From Yersinia ruckeri ATCC 29473 (lineage in GTDB: Bacteria > Pseudomonadota > Gammaproteobacteria > Enterobacterales > Enterobacteriaceae): a stretch of 64,000 nucleotides of DNA. Under the pieces are notes generated by a model. The model saw nothing but the letters and a program-made list of their open reading frames with translations, was not told where the DNA came from and ran no database searches. Every line of letters begins with the position of its first letter. Within the stretch, counting starts at the first letter, position 1. The position numbers and the translations under genes were made by a program. Below, one piece after another: positions 35,140 to 47,521 of the stretch. Location of the stretch: NCBI RefSeq assembly GCF_000754815.1, contig NZ_KN150747.1, positions 1,333,908-1,397,907 on the forward strand. The letters run 5' to 3'.

Positions 35140-36392
35140 TCAAGTCGACGGACAGAAAACTGGTAGTAGGTCTCGAGATCGGCACGGCAAAGGTCTCCGC
35201 ATTGGTAGGGGAAGTTCTGCCCGATGGCATGGTCAACATTATTGGGGTGGGCAGCTGCCCGTCCCGTGGTATGGATAAGGGTGGCGTTAACGATCTCGAA
35301 TCGGTGGTGAAATGCGTCCAGCGTGCGATCGATCAAGCAGAGTTGATGGCAGATTGCCAAATTTCCTCTGTTTATCTGGCATTATCGGGTAAACATATAA
35401 GTTGTCAGAATGAAATCGGGATGGTTCCTATTTCAGAAGAGGAAGTGACTCAGGAAGATGTAGAGAACGTAGTGCATACCGCGAAGTCGGTACGTGTGCG
35501 TGACGAACATCGGATCTTGCATGTTATCCCACAAGAATACGCGATTGATTACCAGGAAGGGATCAAGAATCCGGTCGGTCTTTCCGGCGTGCGGATGCAG
35601 GCCAAAGTACACCTGATTACCTGCCATAACGATATGGCGAAGAATATTGTCAAAGCGGTTGAGCGCTGTGGTTTGAAAGTCGATCAGCTTATTTTTGCCG
35701 GTCTGGCCGCCAGTTATGCGGTACTGACCGAAGACGAACGCGAATTAGGTGTTTGTGTGGTAGATATCGGCGGCGGCACTATGGATATGGCGGTTTATAC
35801 TGCTGGCGCGCTGCGCCACACCAAAGTGATCCCCTACGCCGGGAATGTGGTTACCAGCGATATAGCCTATGCCTTCGGGACACCACCGACGGATGCGGAA
35901 GCGATTAAAGTTCGACACGGCTGCGCGCTCGGGTCGATTGTCAGCAAGGACGAAAGTGTAGAAGTGCCAAGTGTTGGCGGACGACCTCCTCGTAGTCTGC
36001 AAAGACAGACACTGGCCGAGGTGATTGAACCACGCTATACCGAACTGCTGAATCTGGTAAATGATGAGATTTTACAATTGCAGGAACAATTACGTCAGCA
36101 AGGCGTAAAGCACCATTTGGCAGCAGGTATTGTCCTGACTGGCGGTGCGGCACAAATTGATGGCTTGGCTGAATGTGCACAGCGGGTGTTCCATGCTCAG
36201 GTACGAATTGGGCAGCCGCTTAATATTACCGGGCTGACGGATTATGCGCAGGAACCTTATTACTCCACTGCTGTTGGGTTATTGCATTACGGTAAAGAAT
36301 CTCATCTCAGTGGTGAGTCAGAAGTAGAAAAACGTGCCTCAGTGGGCAATTGGTTTAAACGTATCAATAGCTGGCTGAGAAAAGAGTTTTAA
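35136..36392 (+). CDS. ftsA: Cell division protein FtsA
   Basis: Actin-like protein that tethers FtsZ filaments to the membrane. 418 residues; phosphate loop [19 protein letters not shown] at residues 9-27, [14 protein letters not shown] near 208, [13 protein letters not shown] near 333, and a C-terminal amphipathic helix ([14 protein letters not shown]) for membrane binding. The next gene is ftsZ, as always in this cluster. Confidence 0.97.
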   Translation: MIKSTDRKLVVGLEIGTAKVSALVGEVLPDGMVNIIGVGSCPSRGMDKGGVNDLESVVKCVQRAIDQAELMADCQISSVYLALSGKHISCQNEIGMVPISEEEVTQEDVENVVHTAKSVRVRDEHRILHVIPQEYAIDYQEGIKNPVGLSGVRMQAKVHLITCHNDMAKNIVKAVERCGLKVDQLIFAGLAASYAVLTEDERELGVCVVDIGGGTMDMAVYTAGALRHTKVIPYAGNVVTSDIAYAFGTPPTDAEAIKVRHGCALGSIVSKDESVEVPSVGGRPPRSLQRQTLAEVIEPRYTELLNLVNDEILQLQEQLRQQGVKHHLAAGIVLTGGAAQIDGLAECAQRVFHAQVRIGQPLNITGLTDYAQEPYYSTAVGLLHYGKESHLSGESEVEKRASVGNWFKRINSWLRKEF

Positions 36393-36464
36393 TGTTTCAA
36401 TAAAGAGATCATGCTGAACATATTTTTTGATCTCGAAGCGACAGGCACAAAACGGAGAGAAACT

Positions 36465-37616
36465 ATGTTTGAACCTATGGAACTGACCAATGACGCGGTG
36501 ATTAAAGTCATCGGCGTCGGCGGTGGCGGTGGCAACGCTGTCGAACACATGGTGCGTGAGCGCATCGAAGGTGTTGAATTCTTTGCCGTTAATACAGACG
36601 CTCAGGCGCTACGTAAAACGGCAGTTGGCCAGACTATTCAGATCGGTAGCGGTATTACCAAAGGTCTGGGTGCTGGTGCGAACCCGGAAGTGGGTCGTAA
36701 TTCAGCGGAAGAAGACCGAGAAGCTCTGCGTGCAGCACTTGATGGCGCAGATATGGTCTTCATCGCGGCAGGTATGGGTGGGGGTACCGGTACCGGTGCG
36801 GCACCAGTAGTTGCTGAAGTAGCAAAAGAACTGGGTATTCTGACAGTCGCCGTGGTTACCAAGCCTTTCAACTTTGAAGGCAAAAAACGCATGGCATTCG
36901 CTGAGCAGGGTATTGCCGAGTTGTCCAAACATGTGGACTCATTGATCACTATTCCGAACGACAAGTTGTTAAAAGTTCTGGGTCGCGGCATTTCCTTACT
37001 GGATGCATTCGGTGCAGCCAACGACGTGTTGAAAGGCGCTGTTCAGGGGATCGCTGAATTGATCACTCGTCCGGGCCTGATGAACGTTGACTTTGCTGAC
37101 GTGCGTACCGTGATGTCCGAAATGGGTTATGCCATGATGGGTTCCGGTGTTGCCTGTGGTGAAGATCGTGCGGAAGAAGCGGCAGAAATGGCGATTTCCA
37201 GCCCGTTGTTGGAAGATATCGACTTGTCTGGTGCCCGTGGCGTGCTGGTTAACATCACTGCTGGTTTCGATCTCCGTTTGGATGAATTCGAAACTGTAGG
37301 TAACACAATTCGTGCTTTCGCATCTGACAACGCTACCGTGGTTATTGGTACGTCACTGGATCCTGAAATGAACGATGAACTGCGTGTCACCGTGGTTGCT
37401 ACGGGTATCGGTATGGACAAACGTCCTGAAATCACGCTGGTTACCAATAAGCAAACTCAGCCAGTGATGGATCACCGTTACCAGCAGCACGGTATGTCAC
37501 CTTTGCCGCAGGAAGTTAAAGCTGCAGCTAAAGTGGTGAACGACCAGACGGCTCAAACGAACAAAGAGCCTGATTATCTGGATATTCCAGCTTTCTTGCG
37601 TAAGCAGGCGGATTAA
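36465..37616 (+). CDS. ftsZ: Cell division GTPase FtsZ
   Basis: Tubulin homologue that forms the Z-ring. 383 residues, equal to E. coli; GTP-binding [16 protein letters not shown] near the start, tubulin signature [16 protein letters not shown] near 105, and the conserved C-terminal peptide [15 protein letters not shown] that binds FtsA, ZipA and ZapD. The ATG at 36465 has GGAGAG upstream. A longer frame beginning at 36411 is not conserved. Confidence 0.98.
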   Translation: MFEPMELTNDAVIKVIGVGGGGGNAVEHMVRERIEGVEFFAVNTDAQALRKTAVGQTIQIGSGITKGLGAGANPEVGRNSAEEDREALRAALDGADMVFIAAGMGGGTGTGAAPVVAEVAKELGILTVAVVTKPFNFEGKKRMAFAEQGIAELSKHVDSLITIPNDKLLKVLGRGISLLDAFGAANDVLKGAVQGIAELITRPGLMNVDFADVRTVMSEMGYAMMGSGVACGEDRAEEAAEMAISSPLLEDIDLSGARGVLVNITAGFDLRLDEFETVGNTIRAFASDNATVVIGTSLDPEMNDELRVTVVATGIGMDKRPEITLVTNKQTQPVMDHRYQQHGMSPLPQEVKAAAKVVNDQTAQTNKEPDYLDIPAFLRKQAD

Positions 37617-37652
37617 TTTCCGAAAATTTGGAATCTCCGCTCTTTGTGCTAA

Positions 37653-38636
<984 letters not shown>

Positions 38637-38642
38637 AAGCGA

Positions 38643-39167
38643 TTACTTCTCACGTTTGGTTGCGTTGGCACTCTCTCCGGCCAACGCCGCCAGCCGTTCC
38701 AAAATAGTCCTTAATTTTTCCGGGCTACGGCTAGCTAATCCTCGTAATTCCTTTGCACTTTCCAAACTCAAGTGGCGTAATGGCACCGTTTCTTCGGTTT
38801 TCTGCGAAGATTTAATGGCTTCTTGTATTTTGTTATGTCCCTTCGCCATTAACGCAGGATTAATCCTGATGTCGATTGAAGACAATGATGGTAGAATTTG
38901 CGCTCGTAGTGCTGAAAGCAGGTTGGGTTGTTCGTAACGTAACCGCATTAACCAACTGGCGTTGGCGGTTTCCAGCACCAAAACACTCTGTCGATAATTA
39001 GCTACACGGCACCAAGGCTGCAACTGTGATGGGAGTAATCCTTTCACCGCACGATTGAGTTTTAACAGTGCGACAGCGCGTTGTTGTACGTTGTGCAGTG
39101 GGCCTTTTTCCGCTGCAGTCGCATCATCGAACAGAATATCTAATAATTGTGGGCGGCTTTCACGCAT
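38643..39167 (-). CDS. DUF721 protein (DciA-like)
   Basis: 174 residues. The central part [20 protein letters not shown], then [18 protein letters not shown], fits the DUF721 fold. DciA, the ancestral loader of the DnaB helicase, belongs to this family. After residue 100 the protein is a charged, Ser/Glu/Lys-rich tail of unclear fold. The gene is divergent from secM (28 bases apart) and convergent with lpxC. E. coli has no homologue here. It could be a functional helicase partner or a remnant, because enterobacteria generally use DnaC. Confidence 0.75.
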   Translation of the reverse strand: MRESRPQLLDILFDDATAAEKGPLHNVQQRAVALLKLNRAVKGLLPSQLQPWCRVANYRQSVLVLETANASWLMRLRYEQPNLLSALRAQILPSLSSIDIRINPALMAKGHNKIQEAIKSSQKTEETVPLRHLSLESAKELRGLASRSPEKLRTILERLAALAGESANATKREK

Positions 39168-39195
39168 TGACAGGGCTCCGGCGGATTTTAAACTT

Positions 39196-39735
39196 GTGAT
39201 CGGTATTCTAAATCGTTGGCGACAATTTGGCAGACGTTATTTCTGGCCGCATCTCCTGTTGGGGATGGTCGCGGCGAGTCTTGGCGTGCCGTCCAACCTG
39301 TCCGGCGCACCGGATCAAGCCGCGTTGCCGAGTACATCGTCTAGCCAAAGTCGCCAGAATAACGGTGCTTCCAGTCATTTTCAGAGTCTTGCATTATTGC
39401 AAGACACGCATCGTCGCTCTTCATTCAGCGTAGACTATTGGCAGCAGCATGCGCTTCGCACCGTCATTCGTCATCTTTCTTTTGCGCTTGCGCCTCAGGT
39501 TTCCTACAGTCGCGTTCAGGAAGAGGTTGAAAAGCTAGAGCAGATTGAGCCGACACAGATTCAACAGCTTGCTCTGCTGGATACGCTTAACGCATTACTC
39601 ACTCATGAGTCGCGGCCACCAACTATCATTCGTTATACCAAACGTGCACCTCAGCCCGTTTTCTCCCTACATCAACCTGGCTTATGGCTTGCTCAAGTAC
39701 AAGGTATTCGAGCCGGCCCCGTTCGCTACAGCTAG
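39196..39735 (+). CDS. secM: Secretion monitor SecM
   Basis: Exported regulatory peptide whose stalling on the ribosome opens the secA ribosome site. 179 residues; the start [20 protein letters not shown] with the following hydrophobic stretch matches E. coli SecM, as does [20 protein letters not shown]. The arrest sequence near the end is [20 protein letters not shown] (residues 156-175). The GTG at 39196 is inferred from similarity. secA starts 75 bases after its stop. The spacing of the arrest motif differs from E. coli. Confidence 0.9.
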   Translation: MIGILNRWRQFGRRYFWPHLLLGMVAASLGVPSNLSGAPDQAALPSTSSSQSRQNNGASSHFQSLALLQDTHRRSSFSVDYWQQHALRTVIRHLSFALAPQVSYSRVQEEVEKLEQIEPTQIQQLALLDTLNALLTHESRPPTIIRYTKRAPQPVFSLHQPGLWLAQVQGIRAGPVRYS

Positions 39736-39770
39736 CTATCTTCTGAAGAATTCAATTTAACGAAACCTTT

Positions 39771-39789
39771 GACCGCCGGTTTGGTGGTC
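39771..39789 (+). promoter_or_regulatory. Hairpin in the secM-secA linker
   Basis: GACCGCC (39771-39777) pairs with GGTGGTC (39783-39789) with one G-U pair, between secM and secA. In E. coli the linker folds to hide the secA ribosome site until SecM stalls. The weak secA site (AAGAGAT) lies just after this stem, so a similar role is plausible. Confidence 0.5.
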
Positions 39790-39810
39790 TTGTAAGAGAT
39801 ATAAAGAATT

Positions 39811-42528
39811 ATGCTAATCAAATTACTTACCAAAGTCTTTGGCAGCCGTAACGATCGTACTCTGCGCCGTATGAGCAAAGTGGTTGATGTTATCAATCGC
39901 ATGGAACCGGACATGGAAAAGCTGTCCGATGAAGAATTAAGAGCCAAAACGGATGAATTCCGTGCCCGTCTGGCAAAAGGCGAAGTATTGGAAAACCTGC
40001 TTCCGGAAGCTTTTGCCGTCGTACGTGAAGCCAGTAAACGTGTGTTCGGTATGCGCCACTTTGATGTGCAGTTACTGGGTGGCATGGTGCTGAATGAACG
40101 TTGCATAGCCGAAATGCGTACCGGTGAAGGTAAAACCCTGACCGCGACGCTGCCTGCCTACCTAAATGCGTTAAGCGGTCGCGGTGTCCACGTCGTAACC
40201 GTCAACGATTATTTGGCACAGCGCGATGCGGAAAACAACCGTCCACTGTTTGAGTTCCTGGGTCTGAGCATTGGTATCAACCTGCCAGGTATGACTGCGC
40301 CAGCCAAGCGTGCAGCCTATGCCGCCGACATTACTTACGGCACTAACAACGAATACGGTTTTGACTACCTGCGCGACAATATGGCATTCAGCCCAGAAGA
40401 GCGCGTACAGCGTCCGTTGCACTATGCATTGGTCGATGAAGTTGACTCCATCTTGATCGATGAAGCCCGTACACCATTAATCATTTCTGGCCCGGCAGAA
40501 GACAGTTCAGAAATGTATATTCGGGTTAACAAACTGATTCCAAAACTGATACGCCAGGAAAAAGAGGATTCAGATAGTTTCCAGGGGGAAGGTCACTTCT
40601 CGGTGGATGAAAAGTCCCGTCAGGTGCATTTGACTGAACGCGGTTTGATTAAGATTGAACAGATGCTGGTCGAAGCCAGCATTATGGAAGAAGGCGAGTC
40701 CCTGTACTCTCCGGCCAACATTATGTTGATGCACCACGTAACTGCTGCCTTGCGTGCCCACGTGCTGTTTACCCGTGACGTCGACTACATTGTTAAAGAC
40801 GGTGAAGTGATTATCGTCGATGAACATACTGGCCGTACCATGCAGGGGCGTCGCTGGTCTGATGGTCTACATCAAGCTGTTGAAGCTAAAGAAGGCGTGG
40901 AAATCCAGAATGAAAACCAGACCCTGGCATCCATTACTTTCCAGAACTATTTCCGTATCTACGAAAAACTGGCCGGTATGACCGGTACTGCTGATACCGA
41001 AGCCTTCGAATTCAGTTCTATCTATAAACTGGATACCATTGTTGTTCCAACTAACCGCCCAATGATTCGTAAAGATCTGCCAGATCTGGTTTATATGACC
41101 GAAATGGAAAAAATTGGCGCGATTATTGAAGACATTCGTGAACGTACGGCCAAAGGGCAGCCCGTGTTGGTGGGGACTATTTCCATCGAGAAATCCGAAG
41201 TGGTTTCTGCTGAGTTGACTAAAGCCGGTATCGAACACAAGGTTCTGAACGCCAAATTCCATGCTATGGAAGCAGAAATTGTTTCTCAGGCAGGTCAGGC
41301 GGGAGCGGTGACTATTGCCACCAACATGGCTGGTCGTGGTACCGACATCGTGTTGGGTGGTAGCTGGCAGAGCGAAATCGCACAGTTGGAAGACCCAACT
41401 GAAGAGCAGATTGCCGAGATTAAGTCCGCCTGGAAAGTTCGCCATGATGCTGTTTTAGCTTCGGGTGGTTTGCACATCATTGGTACCGAGCGCCACGAAT
41501 CCCGTCGTATTGATAACCAGCTGCGTGGTCGTGCTGGTCGTCAGGGTGATGCCGGCTCCTCCCGCTTCTATCTGTCAATGGAAGATGCATTGATGCGTAT
41601 TTTTGCCTCTGACCGCGTGTCTGGCATGATGCGTAAACTGGGTATGAAACCTGGCGAAGCTATTGAACATCCGTGGGTGACCAAAGCGATTGCTAATGCC
41701 CAGCGTAAAGTTGAAAGTCGTAACTTCGATATCCGTAAACAATTGTTGGAATATGATGATGTTGCCAACGACCAGCGTCGCGCGATTTATAGCCAACGTA
41801 ATGAGTTGTTGGACGTGTCTGACGTTAGTGAAACCATTAATAGCATCCGTGAAGATGTCTTCAAAGTGACGCTGGACAGCTATATTCCACCACAGTCTCT
41901 AGAAGAAATGTGGGATATTGAAGGCTTGGAACAGCGTTTGAAAAACGATTTCGACCTGGATATGCCGATTGCACAGTGGCTGGAAGATGAGCCACAGCTA
42001 CACGAAGAAACATTACGTGAGCGCATACTTCAGCAGGCCATTGATGTTTACAACCGCAAAGAAGAAGTTGTTGGCATTGAAATGATGCGTAGTTTCGAAA
42101 AAGGCGTGATGCTACAAACGCTGGATTCCCTGTGGAAAGAGCATTTGGCCGCCATGGATTACCTGCGTCAGGGTATCCATCTCCGTGGTTACGCGCAGAA
42201 AGACCCTAAACAGGAATACAAGCGTGAGTCTTTCGCGATGTTCGCGGCTATGCTGGAATCCCTAAAATATGAAGTGATTAGCGTGCTGAGCAAAGTTCAG
42301 GTTCGTATGCCGGAAGAAGTTGAAGCGCTGGAAGTCCAGCGTCGTGAAGAAGCCGAGCGTTTGGCCAGACAGCAGCAGCTAAGCCATGAAAATGACAATA
42401 GTGCTTTGATGTCACAGGAAGAGGCGAGAGTCGCGGCAAACCTTGAGCGCAAAGTAGGTCGTAATGACTCATGTCCTTGTGGTTCAGGCAAAAAATATAA
42501 GCAGTGCCATGGCCGTTTGCAGAAATAA
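39811..42528 (+). CDS. secA: Preprotein translocase ATPase SecA
   Basis: Motor of Sec-dependent protein export at the inner membrane. 905 residues; Walker [18 protein letters not shown] near residue 103, DEVD-type Walker [20 protein letters not shown] near 206, GTDIVLGG and [19 protein letters not shown] in the second motor domain, and the C-terminal zinc/SecB-binding [14 protein letters not shown]. It follows secM, which controls it. Confidence 0.98.
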   Translation: MLIKLLTKVFGSRNDRTLRRMSKVVDVINRMEPDMEKLSDEELRAKTDEFRARLAKGEVLENLLPEAFAVVREASKRVFGMRHFDVQLLGGMVLNERCIAEMRTGEGKTLTATLPAYLNALSGRGVHVVTVNDYLAQRDAENNRPLFEFLGLSIGINLPGMTAPAKRAAYAADITYGTNNEYGFDYLRDNMAFSPEERVQRPLHYALVDEVDSILIDEARTPLIISGPAEDSSEMYIRVNKLIPKLIRQEKEDSDSFQGEGHFSVDEKSRQVHLTERGLIKIEQMLVEASIMEEGESLYSPANIMLMHHVTAALRAHVLFTRDVDYIVKDGEVIIVDEHTGRTMQGRRWSDGLHQAVEAKEGVEIQNENQTLASITFQNYFRIYEKLAGMTGTADTEAFEFSSIYKLDTIVVPTNRPMIRKDLPDLVYMTEMEKIGAIIEDIRERTAKGQPVLVGTISIEKSEVVSAELTKAGIEHKVLNAKFHAMEAEIVSQAGQAGAVTIATNMAGRGTDIVLGGSWQSEIAQLEDPTEEQIAEIKSAWKVRHDAVLASGGLHIIGTERHESRRIDNQLRGRAGRQGDAGSSRFYLSMEDALMRIFASDRVSGMMRKLGMKPGEAIEHPWVTKAIANAQRKVESRNFDIRKQLLEYDDVANDQRRAIYSQRNELLDVSDVSETINSIREDVFKVTLDSYIPPQSLEEMWDIEGLEQRLKNDFDLDMPIAQWLEDEPQLHEETLRERILQQAIDVYNRKEEVVGIEMMRSFEKGVMLQTLDSLWKEHLAAMDYLRQGIHLRGYAQKDPKQEYKRESFAMFAAMLESLKYEVISVLSKVQVRMPEEVEALEVQRREEAERLARQQQLSHENDNSALMSQEEARVAANLERKVGRNDSCPCGSGKKYKQCHGRLQK

Positions 42529-42566
42529 CGCTGTAGCTGGGTAAAATAGTTAAAACAGTAAATTGC

Positions 42567-42597
42567 AGGGCGGCCGAATAGACCGCCCTTCTTTTTG
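42567..42597 (+). terminator. Rho-independent terminator of secA
   Basis: AGGGCGG (42567-42573) pairs with CCGCCCT (42583-42589), followed by TCTTTTT. Confidence 0.9.
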
Positions 42598-42650
42598 CTT
42601 AAATTCGTGCTAACCGGAAGTTAACGCGAGATAAAACGGGGAATAACAGT

Positions 42651-43043
42651 ATGAAACACTTACAGATTGCTGTAGGTATTATCCGCAATGCGCAACAAGA
42701 GATTTTTATTACGCAACGTGCGGTAAATGCCCATATGGCGGGTTTCTGGGAGTTTCCTGGCGGTAAAATAGAACTGGGCGAAACGCCTGATGCCGCTTTA
42801 TATCGTGAATTATTGGAAGAAACCGGCATTGTGGTACAAAACGCGATACCAATAAAAACGCTGGAGCATCATTTTCCCGATCGCATCGTCACACTGATGT
42901 TTTATCTGGTGGAACAATGGCAGGGAGAACCGTTTGGTCGCGAAGGACAACCTATGCGTTGGGTAAAACAAAGCGAATTACAGGCAGAAGAGTTTCCACC
43001 TGCGAATCTGTCGATTGTTGAGTTGCTGAGATCTCAAGTGTAA
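42651..43043 (+). CDS. mutT: 8-oxo-dGTP diphosphatase MutT
   Basis: Nudix hydrolase that removes 8-oxo-dGTP and prevents A-to-C transversions. 130 residues; the Nudix box [12 protein letters not shown], then REL-L-EETGI, is at about residues 37-60 with all catalytic glutamates. GGGG precedes the ATG. It lies downstream of secA beyond a terminator, as in E. coli. Confidence 0.96.
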   Translation: MKHLQIAVGIIRNAQQEIFITQRAVNAHMAGFWEFPGGKIELGETPDAALYRELLEETGIVVQNAIPIKTLEHHFPDRIVTLMFYLVEQWQGEPFGREGQPMRWVKQSELQAEEFPPANLSIVELLRSQV

Positions 43044-43053
43044 AGCCTCTTGG

Positions 43054-43080
43054 ATAGGAGCAGTCTCTCGTTGCTCCTAT
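43054..43080. terminator. Hairpin between convergent mutT and yacG
   Basis: ATAGGAGCA (43054-43062) pairs perfectly with TGCTCCTAT (43072-43080). No T run follows on the plus strand, so a terminator role is likely but not certain. Confidence 0.55.
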
Positions 43081-43136
43081 TATCACAATGGGAGTTAACA
43101 AAAATATACCGTCAACTCTCGCACCGTGTGGCACTG

Positions 43137-43337
43137 TCACTGGGGATCTTCTTCGCTCCACTCATCGCTATCAGAAAGCTCGCCCTGGCTTGGGATTCGC
43201 TTTTCTTCATCGGCCCATTCGCCGAGATCGATTAGCTGGCAACGTTTGCAGCAGAAGGGACGATAAGGGCTTTGCTCACCCCAAATAACGGTATTTCCAC
43301 AGGTTGGGCAATTAACCTGAATTTCGCTTGAATCCAT
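43137..43337 (-). CDS. yacG: DNA gyrase inhibitor YacG
   Basis: Small zinc protein that binds GyrB and inhibits gyrase. 66 residues; four zinc cysteines in CPTCG (residues 10 and 13) and CCKRC (second pair near 29 and 33), followed by [14 protein letters not shown]. The tail is acidic ([14 protein letters not shown]). It is followed upstream by zapD and coaE on the same strand. Confidence 0.95.
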   Translation of the reverse strand: MDSSEIQVNCPTCGNTVIWGEQSPYRPFCCKRCQLIDLGEWADEEKRIPSQGELSDSDEWSEEDPQ

Positions 43338-43405
43338 TTTATCTCCTGAAACTTGCTTACAGCATAACGCTTATACGGTCGCTTATCATCTTACTGAATG
43401 CGAAA

Positions 43406-44158
43406 TTAACAACAGGCTAATTCGAATGTTAGCCGTTCCGGTACGGTGCCATTCTCGCTATCCAGCGGCAGAAAACGTATGGCATAACGGGTCTTATGGC
43501 CTGAAACCTGTGGGTAAAGCTGGTGCTCCATTGAAATGCGTAACCGCAATAAATCGGCTCCTTCCGCGTTATCCTGAAAGAATCCGTTTAGGCTGATTTG
43601 GCTGCGCAATGGGCCAGATTGGCGGATTAAATCCAAAATTATCGTCAACGATTGGTTCAATGGTGTCAAAGTATCGAGCAACGTATTGATATGTCGATCC
43701 CGCTGTCCTTGAGGCAAGTGCAGCCAGATATGCAATGTTGGTAAATCGAAGCTACAGCAGCCACCGGGAATACTGAGACGCTGGCGAACCAGACTGATTA
43801 GCCGATCTTCTTTCAGCGACTGTCCAATCCGCGGAGCTGACATCAGCACTGATGCCCGTTGTTTTAACTGCTCACGCAACTTATCAATAACCGTCATGTC
43901 GACGCCAGGAACATCGGCCCACAACTGTAGTTTTTGTTGTTGTCGCTCAAGTTCTTTCAACAAATCGGTACGTACTTCACCTCGTTCGAGAACATCGATC
44001 AAATCAGAGGCGGTACGGAAAAAGGTCAGAGCATTGGCAATATTGGCCAAACTTCGTTGATTTTCTAATTGCTGCAACAAGAATTCGATACGCAACCAAG
44101 TACGCATTTTTTCATTAAGCGGGTGTTCAAAAAGTACTGTTGAGGTGAGATCACTCAT
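43406..44158 (-). CDS. zapD: Z-ring-associated protein ZapD
   Basis: Cross-links FtsZ filaments through the FtsZ C-terminal peptide. 250 residues with the family's N-terminal [20 protein letters not shown] and the central [19 protein letters not shown]. The ATG overlaps the coaE stop by four bases, indicating coupled translation. Confidence 0.96.
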   Translation of the reverse strand: MSDLTSTVLFEHPLNEKMRTWLRIEFLLQQLENQRSLANIANALTFFRTASDLIDVLERGEVRTDLLKELERQQQKLQLWADVPGVDMTVIDKLREQLKQRASVLMSAPRIGQSLKEDRLISLVRQRLSIPGGCCSFDLPTLHIWLHLPQGQRDRHINTLLDTLTPLNQSLTIILDLIRQSGPLRSQISLNGFFQDNAEGADLLRLRISMEHQLYPQVSGHKTRYAIRFLPLDSENGTVPERLTFELACC

Positions 44159-44775
44159 CGATGTAAATCCTGTTGGGTCACGGTCGCCAACCTTAAATAT
44201 CGGTGATGGAGAGAGGCAACGAGCGGCGGGATCGTTGAGGGATCACCGCTATTGTCAATAATATCATCTGCGGAGGCCAAACGCTGTTGACGAGAGACCT
44301 GCGAGGCTAAAATATGTTCTGCTTGCTGACGGCTGATACCGTCTCTTGCCATGGTACGCTTAAGTTGAATTTCTGGTGCAACATCTACAACCAATACTCG
44401 ATTTGCTTTATTGCTCAGGTTATTTTCAACCAGCAACGGGATCACCCAAAGTGCATAAGGCGCCTCGATCATGGCGAGCTGACGTTGCGTTTCTTGCTGG
44501 ATTAACGGGTGCAATAGTGCATTGAGCCAGTTTTTTTCTTGTGGATCATTAAATATTTTTTCCCGCAATGCTGAACGATTCAGGCATCCATCGGTGAGCA
44601 GAATGTTCTGTCCATAACGGCTTTTAATCTCGTTTAGCGCTGGCGTGCCAGGTTCTACAACCTGACGGGCAATAACATCAGCGTCGACCAAAGAAACACC
44701 TAAATTGGCGAAAGCATTGGCCACCGTGCTCTTGCCACTGCCAATTCCTCCAGTAAGTGCAACAATATAAGTCAT
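44155..44775 (-). CDS. coaE: Dephospho-CoA kinase CoaE
   Basis: Last step of coenzyme A synthesis. 206 residues; P-loop [20 protein letters not shown] at the start, then [17 protein letters not shown] and [15 protein letters not shown]. The ATG at 44775 gives the conserved N-terminus; a reading frame extends to 44871 but that part is not conserved. Confidence 0.97.
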   Translation of the reverse strand: MTYIVALTGGIGSGKSTVANAFANLGVSLVDADVIARQVVEPGTPALNEIKSRYGQNILLTDGCLNRSALREKIFNDPQEKNWLNALLHPLIQQETQRQLAMIEAPYALWVIPLLVENNLSNKANRVLVVDVAPEIQLKRTMARDGISRQQAEHILASQVSRQQRLASADDIIDNSGDPSTIPPLVASLHHRYLRLATVTQQDLHR

Positions 44776-45137
44776 CAGGTCGCCTTGCATACTGCCGTTG
44801 AATAAGCGAATTGTAACTGAAAGTAGCGTGTTAGACATAGCGTGTATGCATTCAGATATGCTGATTATCAAATGTATCAGCCAGCTAGCTATGGATGTGC
44901 ATATTTTGCAAATTTACGCGGGCGTCTACTAAATAAAAACAGAAGATAACGTGATTCATTTAGGTAGGAGAGTTTCGGTGATTTTCAGGTAATTTGTGGG
45001 AGTGTAGCTTAAATAAAGGTAAATTCGCAGTCTTGCCGAAGAATTATTCCTGCGTATGATAGCTTCACTGGAAATGGCGTCTATCACGCCCGATCTCGTT
45101 TTGCGATCTATCGCCAATAACCAGGAAACTAAAAGCC

Positions 45138-46181
45138 ATGCGTATTGAAGAAGGTTTGAAATTAGGTTTTAAAGATGTATTGATTCGACCTAAACGCTCC
45201 ACGCTGAAGAGCCGCTCCGAAGTTGAATTAGACCGCCAGTTTACCTTCAAACATTCAGGTTGCAGTTGGGCTGGTGTCCCAATTATTGCTGCCAATATGG
45301 ATACCGTCGGCACCTTCCGTATGGCTGAAGTTCTTGCCTCATTTGATGTGCTCACCGCTGTACACAAACACTATTCTGTTGAGCAATGGGCCGATTTTGT
45401 GCGCCGGGTACCTGAATCCGTGTTACGCCACGTGATGGTTTCTACTGGTACGTCTCAGGCTGACTTTGTCAAAATGAAGCAAATCCTGGCTCTTTCTCCA
45501 GCACTGAAATTCATCTGTATCGATGTGGCGAATGGTTATTCGGAACACTTTGTGGCGTTCTTGCAAAAAGCCCGTGAAGCCTGTCCTGATAAAGTGATCT
45601 GTGCTGGTAATGTTGTTACTGGCGAGATGGTTGAAGAGCTAATTTTGTCCGGTGCTGATATTGTAAAAGTCGGTATTGGCCCAGGTTCGGTTTGTACCAC
45701 CAGAGTAAAAACTGGTGTGGGTTATCCGCAACTTTCAGCGGTGATTGAATGTGCTGATGCGGCTCATGGTTTAGGTGGGCAGATTGTCAGTGACGGCGGT
45801 TGCTCTGTTCCTGGCGATGTGGCAAAAGCTTTCGGTGGTGGCGCAGATTTCGTGATGTTGGGCGGAATGCTAGCGGGTCATGATGAGTGTGAAGGCAAAG
45901 TTGTCGAAGAGAATGGCGAGAAATTCATGCTGTTTTACGGTATGAGTTCTGAGTCGGCAATGACACGACATGTGGGTGGGGTAGCTGAATATCGTGCTGC
46001 CGAGGGGAAAACTGTAAAATTACCATTGCGTGGTTCGGTTGATAACACCGTGCGTGATATTATGGGCGGATTACGCTCAGCCTGTACTTATGTTGGTGCT
46101 TCTCATCTGAAAGAACTCACCAAACGCACCACTTTTATCCGCGTTGCAGAGCAAGAAAATCGGGTGTTTGGTAGCAACTAA
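45138..46181 (+). CDS. guaC: GMP reductase GuaC
   Basis: NADPH-dependent conversion of GMP to IMP in purine salvage. 347 residues, TIM barrel of the IMPDH family; the active-site loop [20 protein letters not shown] contains the catalytic cysteine near residue 186, and the flap region reads [20 protein letters not shown] lies upstream of the ATG. Divergent from coaE across 360 bases that contain no other gene. Confidence 0.97.
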   Translation: MRIEEGLKLGFKDVLIRPKRSTLKSRSEVELDRQFTFKHSGCSWAGVPIIAANMDTVGTFRMAEVLASFDVLTAVHKHYSVEQWADFVRRVPESVLRHVMVSTGTSQADFVKMKQILALSPALKFICIDVANGYSEHFVAFLQKAREACPDKVICAGNVVTGEMVEELILSGADIVKVGIGPGSVCTTRVKTGVGYPQLSAVIECADAAHGLGGQIVSDGGCSVPGDVAKAFGGGADFVMLGGMLAGHDECEGKVVEENGEKFMLFYGMSSESAMTRHVGGVAEYRAAEGKTVKLPLRGSVDNTVRDIMGGLRSACTYVGASHLKELTKRTTFIRVAEQENRVFGSN

Positions 46182-46240
46182 GTCTGATTTCGTCGCCACA
46201 GATTGACGATGGTTGTTCTAGCTAACGGCTGAATATTATG

Positions 46241-46269
46241 AAAGGACACTGATTGAGGTGTCCTTTTTC
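46241..46269 (+). terminator. Rho-independent terminator of guaC
   Basis: AAGGACAC (46242-46249) pairs with GTGTCCTT (46258-46265), followed by TTTCG. Confidence 0.88.
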
Positions 46270-46277
46270 GTTGCCCG

Positions 46278-46310
46278 CCCCCCAAACCCCAAACCCCAAA
46301 CCCCAAACCC
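46278..46310 (-). repeat. (CCCCAAA)n tandem repeat, G-quadruplex-prone on the minus strand
   Basis: The plus strand reads CCCCCC then AAA, followed by three CCCC blocks each separated by AAA, and a final CCC. On the minus strand this gives five runs of three to six G separated by TTT, which satisfies the standard G-quadruplex pattern. It lies between the guaC terminator and the end of hofC. Confidence 0.9.
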
Positions 46311-46324
46311 TACAAAATGACCTG

Positions 46325-47521
46325 CTAGCCAATAACACCGCCTAATTGGAAGATCGGTAAATACATCGCGATGACCAGCGTTCCAATAATAATACCTACG
46401 ATCAACATTAGTGTGGGTTCCAGTATCTGAGTAAGATTATCGGCTAGTTCTTCCGTTTGCTGCTGTTGCCAATTGGCGAGTTTTTCTAACATCATATCCA
46501 GTGAGCCTGACTCTTCACCAATACGCACTAGTTGCCGGCAAAGTGGCGGGAAAAGCGACTGATGTGATAGAGCCTCATTAAGCGGTACACCTTGGTTAAT
46601 TAGCTGATAAATATGGTTGATGGCTTTTTTGTAAGGCCAATTATTTACTGACATTGCCGCAGCCTGTAATCCACGATCCAGCGTTAGACCCGCATTTTGT
46701 GTAACTGACAAGGTTCTGAAAATTTGGCTAAGACAGTGCCCTTGAATTAATGGTGCGATGAGCGGAAGGCGTAATAGAAAGCGTTGTTCTCGCTGTTGCC
46801 AGTGCAGTTTTTTTCTTATCTTGTAGCTATAAGTTAAAAATATAATGGTAAGAGCAGTAATAAAGTAAACACCATAACTTACCAGCACTCCAGATAAGTA
46901 AAGCAGCCCTAAAGTTAGACCCGGTAGTGATGTGTTAAGCGACTGATAGAGCTGTGCAAATTGTGGTAATACCATCATCAGCATAAAGATACTTACGCCT
47001 AATGCGACTGCACAAACAAAGGCTGGGTATCTAAGTGTCTTGGCGACTTTTTTTTGTAATTGTTGCTGTTTTTCCTGCTGTTCAGCCAATCGAATGCAGC
47101 ATTTATCTAGTTCTCCGGTTAGCTCGGCAACGGCAATTAACTGTGTATATAGCGTTGGAAATATCGAAGGATAAATAGAGATAGCTTCAGAAAGTGGTTG
47201 TCCATGAATAACATTTTCACCAATCTCTCGTAACAGGCAACGCCACATTGGTGTATCAGCTTCAGTAGCCAGTAATTGCAGACTATTCATCAAGGGCAGT
47301 CCGGCTTGTAATAAGGTGGCTAAATGGCGAGTAAAACGAATCAAATATTGACTCTGTTGAGAAGGTGCATTTAGGCGTTGTTCACCTTTGATGGCAATAG
47401 GCTGAATCCCCAGCTGTATAATGCGGTCACGGGCGGTTGTCTTTTCTTTTGCTAGGCACTCTCCATTAACAATATTTCCTTCATCATCAATTCCTTGCCA
47501 GATAAATAGTCGTAATGTCAT
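46325..47521 (-). CDS. hofC: Type IV pilus/type II secretion inner-membrane platform protein HofC
   Basis: PilC/GspF-family platform protein of the pilus assembly machine. 398 residues with two repeats of the T2SSF domain (RFTRHLATLLQAGLPLMNSL near residue 53; RTLSVTQNAGLTLDRGLQAA near 255) and three membrane helices. Its start overlaps the hofB stop by four bases. Order hofC-hofB-ppdD is the standard enterobacterial locus. Confidence 0.93.
   Translation of the reverse strand: MTLRLFIWQGIDDEGNIVNGECLAKEKTTARDRIIQLGIQPIAIKGEQRLNAPSQQSQYLIRFTRHLATLLQAGLPLMNSLQLLATEADTPMWRCLLREIGENVIHGQPLSEAISIYPSIFPTLYTQLIAVAELTGELDKCCIRLAEQQEKQQQLQKKVAKTLRYPAFVCAVALGVSIFMLMMVLPQFAQLYQSLNTSLPGLTLGLLYLSGVLVSYGVYFITALTIIFLTYSYKIRKKLHWQQREQRFLLRLPLIAPLIQGHCLSQIFRTLSVTQNAGLTLDRGLQAAAMSVNNWPYKKAINHIYQLINQGVPLNEALSHQSLFPPLCRQLVRIGEESGSLDMMLEKLANWQQQQTEELADNLTQILEPTLMLIVGIIIGTLVIAMYLPIFQLGGVIG

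Noticed and set aside
46278-46310. CRISPR array
   Set aside because: The repeat unit is a 7-base tandem without spacers.
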